Shown here piece after piece: positions 59,336-64,000 of a stretch of DNA of 64,000 nucleotides (the first letter of the stretch is position 1; each line of letters opens with the position of its first letter). The DNA is from Dillenia suffruticosa. Its lineage: Eukaryota > Streptophyta > Magnoliopsida > Dilleniales > Dilleniaceae. Below the pieces are notes generated by a model. It was not told where the DNA came from. It saw only the letters and a list, made by a program, of their open reading frames with translations, and did no database searches. Both the position numbers and the translations under genes were made by a program. The DNA lies in the NCBI GenBank assembly GCA_033439265.1, contig JAVTVX010000016.1, forward strand, positions 1,245,001 through 1,309,000, in the 5' to 3' direction.

Positions 59336-61453
59336 TTGTCAGATTTCTTGCCTCTGTTTTGTATTCCATCTAGGCCGAGTCTAATTTATTAAAGTTGTGT
59401 AACATTATATGCTTGTTACAATTTATTGTCTAATATCCATAATGTATAGCTGAACAATGTTGTATTTGATTGGATTTAATTTCTTTTAGCAGTTCGGCAG
59501 TGGCAGGTTGTCTTCTGTGTTTTCCAAGTGTTCAAATCCTTTCTTACCTTTGAGGCGCTTTTGTCACTATGACACCATTGAAGAATGTTTTAGCTAATGA
59601 ATTTTGAAGTTGATAGCCTCTTTCGCATGGGGTCAGTTGGGATGATTGCTTTGATTGGCCAAATTATTGTGTAAAAGAATGTGTTATAATACTAATAAGT
59701 TATAATTTAACTGATATTATTTTCTTTCTTCTTATAAAGATCAATAAATTGCAAAGGTCAATACAAAAGAATATGTAATAATAAATTTGTACAATTATAG
59801 TCTATCATCTTGGATTTTAAGAATGATACTTTTACCATTGAATCGAATAATTTGTTTTGGGGGAATTTGAAAAGAAAAAGGGTTTGACAGGATTTTGCTT
59901 GTGGGCTTCTTGTTGGCATTGGATTACGACAGAAAAATATTAAAAAATTTCCATGTTTTTCCAGGGTCAAAGAAAGATATGTGCCATGTTGATTATTGAA
60001 TAGGAAAAATTTCCAAGCACGGCGCACACATTTTCTTGTCTCCCAAGTAGTAAATGAAAGAATAATAACCATTTAAATGAATAATTTTAATTTGACCAAG
60101 AATGCAGACATTCCATTCATTGCGGGGCATGCAGGATCAACTCTGTCTTCACCAATATTTATATTCTTGACCATGATTATCAAATGCTTCCTACTTATGA
60201 GATATGTTAACCTAGTCTCGTCGTGCTTGTGCCATTAGTGTTCTCACCCATATGGATAGTTTAATGCACTCATCAGTGCCTTGAGATGTAAATCATCCAA
60301 AACACATTCACATGAGGCACTCCTAGTTATTTGTACATAGATATGAAAAGAATTATAGTTTATCTCTTGAATCGGGTAAAAAGAGTAGACCCTATTAAGT
60401 TCTTAATAATTATACTATTCTATTCGTATTTTCTTCAAAAAATTCTCCTAAAAAGTTTTGAGTATTAACGTTTGATAAATATTATAATCTTTTGTCATCA
60501 AATGCGATAAAAACTCGCAACCAGAATTGCATTTTAAAACAATGTTTTGAAAGCATGCAGTTGCAAATCCAATTATTTCACTTGCTCTATAGGTTTATCT
60601 ACGTATTGGATTTTTGTATCATACTTGTGAGCATCAATTCTTCAATGTAAAAATGAATGCTTAGGTGGACCGCAAAGATTATCATATACCTTTAAATTTG
60701 AATTATTGATACTCATAGATATTATAGAAAAATCCCCATTTAATTCATAATACCTTTCATCAAAGAATAAATATCTCGTAAAAGAGACTAATGTCTAGTT
60801 GGTTTAATATTTGGAGAGTTTTGACTTGTAAACGTCTAATATGGATCAAATGAGATTTTGATCGAGTTCAACATAATTATTGGATAGCGATGATTTATAA
60901 AAAAATATTTAGTAAGAGTGTATTTTTTGCTACATGTCCTTAATTTACGAGTTCCTCGTATTTTGAATTGACATCACTCAAAACCCACCAAGAAAATCAT
61001 CAATTCGAAAAACCATATCAAAAAGTTTTTATTCCAGGTAATGTAGGACAATCGTTTGTTTCATTTATCCTAAAACTTATACAAAGGAAAATACAAGAAA
61101 TGATTCAACGTCAAATGCCATGAAAGGCTTATTCTATCAATTACATTACATGTAACATTACTCAATGGGTAATGCTGAAGATATAAAAAAAAAATGAAAA
61201 TACTGTGTTATTTGATATTTGTATCATATATTTTGTAATTTTTTTTAACTAACAAACTTCAGATTTAATATTTTCGATTTTTTGCCTATTGTGTTTGAAT
61301 GCCATGTAGGGAAAAAATTTGAAAATAAAAGCTTTAACATTTCAATCAAAGAACCCTAACCAAAATATGGGAGGCAAAAAAAAAAAAAAAAAAAGGCCCC
61401 GAGATAAGCTGGTGGTGCATGAACAACGCCTCCACCATGCCTGGCGGCGAAGT
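59336..61453. other. Intergenic, no gene seen
   Basis: AT-rich DNA with short random frames. No RNA gene, transposase or splice-linked exon set was recognised. An A-run lies at 61376-61394. Confidence 0.45.
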
Positions 61454-61711
61454 TCATCTCCCCGAGACACAATTTCCGGAGCCCCCGCTGATATGAGTGC
61501 AGGGCGAGCCGCTAGATGGTGGCGTTGGAGTCCTTGACAATGACTCTAGCACTGGAAAATGCATCTTCAACCATTTCTCTCGACTCCCACTTAAAGGCCT
61601 CAAAGCCATTGTAGGTTGCAGACAAAATGAAGTGGATACGAGAGATATGAAAATGAATAAGAACATGGGTTTTGAGAGTGTTTTTGAATTTATGAAGGCC
61701 ATTGTTTTCAT
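61454..61711 (-). CDS. Small secreted peptide precursor (PIP/PIPL-like), C-terminus possibly frameshifted
   Basis: The 85-residue frame has a basic N-terminus, then a hydrophobic core (PMFLFIFISLVSTSFC, residues 15-30) that reads as a signal peptide, and a Ser/Thr/Pro-rich C-terminal block with TPTPPSSGSPCTHISGGSG. That layout is typical of plant precursors cleaved to short signalling peptides. The block loosely recalls the SGPS-type PIP/PIPL families. In the next frame the sequence after the last codons would read GEMNF and continue past the stop, so one base may have been lost. ATG at 61711 or 61702 could start. A GA repeat sits about 65 bases upstream, as a leader. Family assignment is tentative. 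Confidence 0.55.
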   Translation of the reverse strand: MKTMAFINSKTLSKPMFLFIFISLVSTSFCLQPTMALRPLSGSREKWLKMHFPVLESLSRTPTPPSSGSPCTHISGGSGNCVSGR

Positions 61712-61771
61712 GGGCTTAAGAAAAAAAAATAATCAAGGGTGTGTTCTTTTGTTGGTGGTGAGTTTTGCAAA

Positions 61772-61774
<3 letters not shown>

Positions 61775-61858
<84 letters not shown>
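61775..61858. repeat. (GA)n microsatellite, about 41 units
   Basis: It is uninterrupted and lies in the presumed leader of the minus-strand peptide gene, where the transcript would read CU repeats. The plus-strand open frame at 61497-61889 merely translates it as RERERE. Confidence 0.97.
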
Positions 61859-61862
<4 letters not shown>

Positions 61863-62038
61863 TGGGGATTTTTGCTGAATGAAAATTAATGTTACCGGGG
61901 GTTTAACATACCCTTATATTTATAGTTGTATAACTCTGTCTGGTTAGAAAAAACTAAAAACAATTATATGGGTCTTGTTTGACTTTAGGTGGGGGTGTGG
62001 TGGATTTTCTTGCAAATTGACTTGGCTAGGCTTTGAAC

Positions 62039-62153
62039 TCTCTCTCTCTCTCTCTCCCCCCTCTCTATGTCCTAAAATCAAAGAACACAGAAATTTCATC
62101 AAGTTCTCTCTCTCTCACTCTCCCCCCTAAAATCAAAGAACACAGAAATTTCT
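62039..62153 (+). repeat. Tandem duplication of a CT-rich unit
   Basis: The string CCTAAAATCAAAGAACACAG plus AAATTTC occurs at about 62070 and again at about 62126. Each copy follows a CTCTCT...CCCCC run, so the unit is near 58 bases. Confidence 0.8.
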
Positions 62154-62654
62154 TGTATGTTACGCCAAATGGTTGTTTGAAAAATGCAAAACGCGTCACC
62201 CCATTTACTGCTATTCAATGGTCTAAATTCTGATTTTGCTTGGAATATGCATTTTGCATTCATCATGATGAAGTGTGAAACGACGTCGTGTTAACGCTTT
62301 TCATGCCTGTTTCCTCGGACAATTTAAAAGTCAAATTGTCCAACGTGACAAACCATTTGTCCTAAATTGTCTGGACCAGGTTTGATTATATGAAAAGTCA
62401 ATTGCGTTTTGTTGGGATTAATGGTTTTTATTTTTTATTTTTTTAGGGTTTCATTTAGTAAACAAATTTGAATGATATTATGCATAAAAAGAGAAATTGG
62501 AATCAAGCGCCATTGTCGTACTTAGTACATTAAATCAATTCAACACTCCCTAATAATCTTAATACCTATTCAATTCAACCCTACTCATCATTAAAAAACA
62601 ATAAATAAAAAAATTGCTTTAGTCAACATAATTTACATAGCTACGTTTTTTGTT

Positions 62655-62805
62655 AATAAATTATGGTATCCGATAAAATAATCATTTTGATTTCAACTAA
62701 ATTCAGTTCGAGTTGAGATGAATACCGTGTCAATTTTTTTTATACATAAAATTCGAATTCAAAATCTTATTTAAAGAGTATGAGTGACCAATTATATTGG
62801 TAAAT
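62655..62805 (+). repeat. Dispersed repeat, copy 3
   Basis: It contains ATGGTATCCGATAAAATAAT, then TCAGTTCGAGTTGAGATGA and TACATAAAATTCGAATTC, in the same order as the copy at 9690-9870. Confidence 0.4.
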
Positions 62806-64000
62806 TAGATAGCTACTTAAATCACATAGATGTTGTTATTATTTCTTTTAATGAACGAAAATTTTGCCACAAATGGGTAGTGACTAATTTAACATAATTT
62901 CTCTCTCTCGAATTCGTGTAAAATGGGTAATGAGAGACTCATTTTTGTTTTTTTAGTCAACAATAATAAAAATTTATTCTTTTTAACATCATCTCTCTCT
63001 CTCTCTCTCTCTCTTTCTCTCGTGCAAAATGGGTAGTGAGAGATTGAATGTTATTTATTATTATTGTTATTATTTGTGTATCCAACACGGAGAAGACAAT
63101 TGTCAAACACAAACCCACGCACGCAAAAATACATATGTTGGACCAAACAAATTCAAAATTCTTCAAAATTTTTTTGTCACCTCATGGGATTTGCTTTCAT
63201 ACCAACCTCTCTGAAATCATATTCTCTACCATTTATGTTCAAAATCATATTCTCTTATTTTATTTTATTTTTCCTTTCTAAGTATGCATTTAATTATATA
63301 TATATATTATTTTCTAGGTAAGGAGACTTGGGAGGAAACATCTGCCGGGTCTGGTGCAGTTATCCTTGCCACCAAATCACACCCAATTATAAGATTATAT
63401 TTTAATATATATATATATATATAATATGGTGTCATGCTTGACTTGAATCTAATCGTTTGCTTTACAAGGTAGGAGGAACTTGACTGAGAAAAATACTACA
63501 CAATAAAACACCAAAATCCAACACTTGGGTCTTTGTTGGAACATCATATATGAGTTAGCATTTAGTATTGAATAGATGGTGGAAGAAAGCAATATACATA
63601 TGTATGTATGTATGTATGTAATAAATAAAATTAACTCGATGCGTAATATTTTAAATTTTTTGATGGAGGTTTAGTATGAGCGGTTCAAGAAGTTGAGCAA
63701 CATGGGTGTAGTACTCCCATGGTCGAGTGGTACTCCTAAGGTTCCTTGCCTCCCATATTTGAGTGAGTTGGTTCCATAATCAGAATAGCTGGTGGTCAGA
63801 ACTCAACATATGCTGAAGGGGAAGTACAATGAATATAATGGACTCACATGAAGGGAGGGATTGGTAAACATGTCAAACAAATTCTAATTCAAGTTTTGGG
63901 ATTTTTTTTTTTTGGGTCTCAGACTAATTCAATTTACATAAACAAATACATTTTATCCTAGTCAAGAACATATTGCAGCAATTTTCTTTTCTTTTTTCTT
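62806..64000. other. Right edge, no gene seen
   Basis: The stretch contains a CT run at 62993-63020, TA runs near 63296 and 63402, a (TATG)n run at 63596-63621 and a T-run at 63903-63914. Overlapping open frames at 63029-63321 show no recognisable protein. Confidence 0.45.

Noticed and set aside
61497..61889. 130-codon plus-strand frame
   Set aside because: It is antisense to the peptide gene and ends in an Arg-Glu run from the GA microsatellite.
1..64000. CRISPR arrays, operons, bacterial-type elements
   Set aside because: None seen. Introns, LTR elements and plant gene families mark this as nuclear plant DNA.

Overview
The window is nuclear DNA of a flowering plant, probably a woody eudicot. 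It is AT-rich and gene-sparse. Genes are split by GT-AG introns, long CT/GA microsatellites sit in or near 5' leaders, and the proteins are plant-specific in type (R2R3-MYB, mitochondrial OSCP, a plant-style KU70 with a C-terminal SAP domain). The species cannot be named from this alone. Gene models were built by eye from splice sites, reading-frame phase and remembered family proteins; no alignment was run.

Left part (1-16000). The first exon of a MYB46/MYB83-type regulator lies on the minus strand and runs off the left edge. Next comes a complete six-exon minus-strand gene for mitochondrial ATP synthase subunit O/OSCP (2688-8646), with a short hAT-like element in intron 4. From 10440 to 15600 there is retroelement debris: a decayed Ty3/gypsy pol on the minus strand, split by a solo LTR and joined to a Ty1/copia scrap, then a pair of LTR-like direct repeats.

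Middle part (16015-41764). One gene, KU70 (Ku70 subunit of the DNA end-binding complex), fills almost 26 kb on the minus strand. Nineteen exons were placed and together give an uninterrupted 629-codon frame. The size comes mostly from intron 14 (17632-29012), where transposons are nested three deep: a Mutator-like/foldback element holds a hAT element, which holds a Ty1/copia retrotransposon. Each level has recognisable ends and target-site duplications. Other introns hold a Tourist-like MITE, a LINE fragment, an exon-10 fragment duplication and several tandem repeats.

Right part (41765-64000). Gypsy gag debris and AT-rich sequence lead to a 67-codon conserved microprotein gene (plus strand, 47697-47900). 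A six-exon plant-specific gene of unknown function follows (minus, 49196-51781; 349 codons). Then comes a decayed plus-strand copy of the RNA polymerase I second-largest subunit gene (NRPA2) that keeps only its two ends, with hAT transposase relics in between. A small secreted-peptide precursor gene lies at 61454-61711 (minus).

The genes do not form a pathway. They are unrelated housekeeping and regulatory loci separated by repeats. The most informative structures are the dated-by-nesting transposon stack in KU70, the solo LTR whose removal restores the gypsy frame, and the NRPA2 relic.
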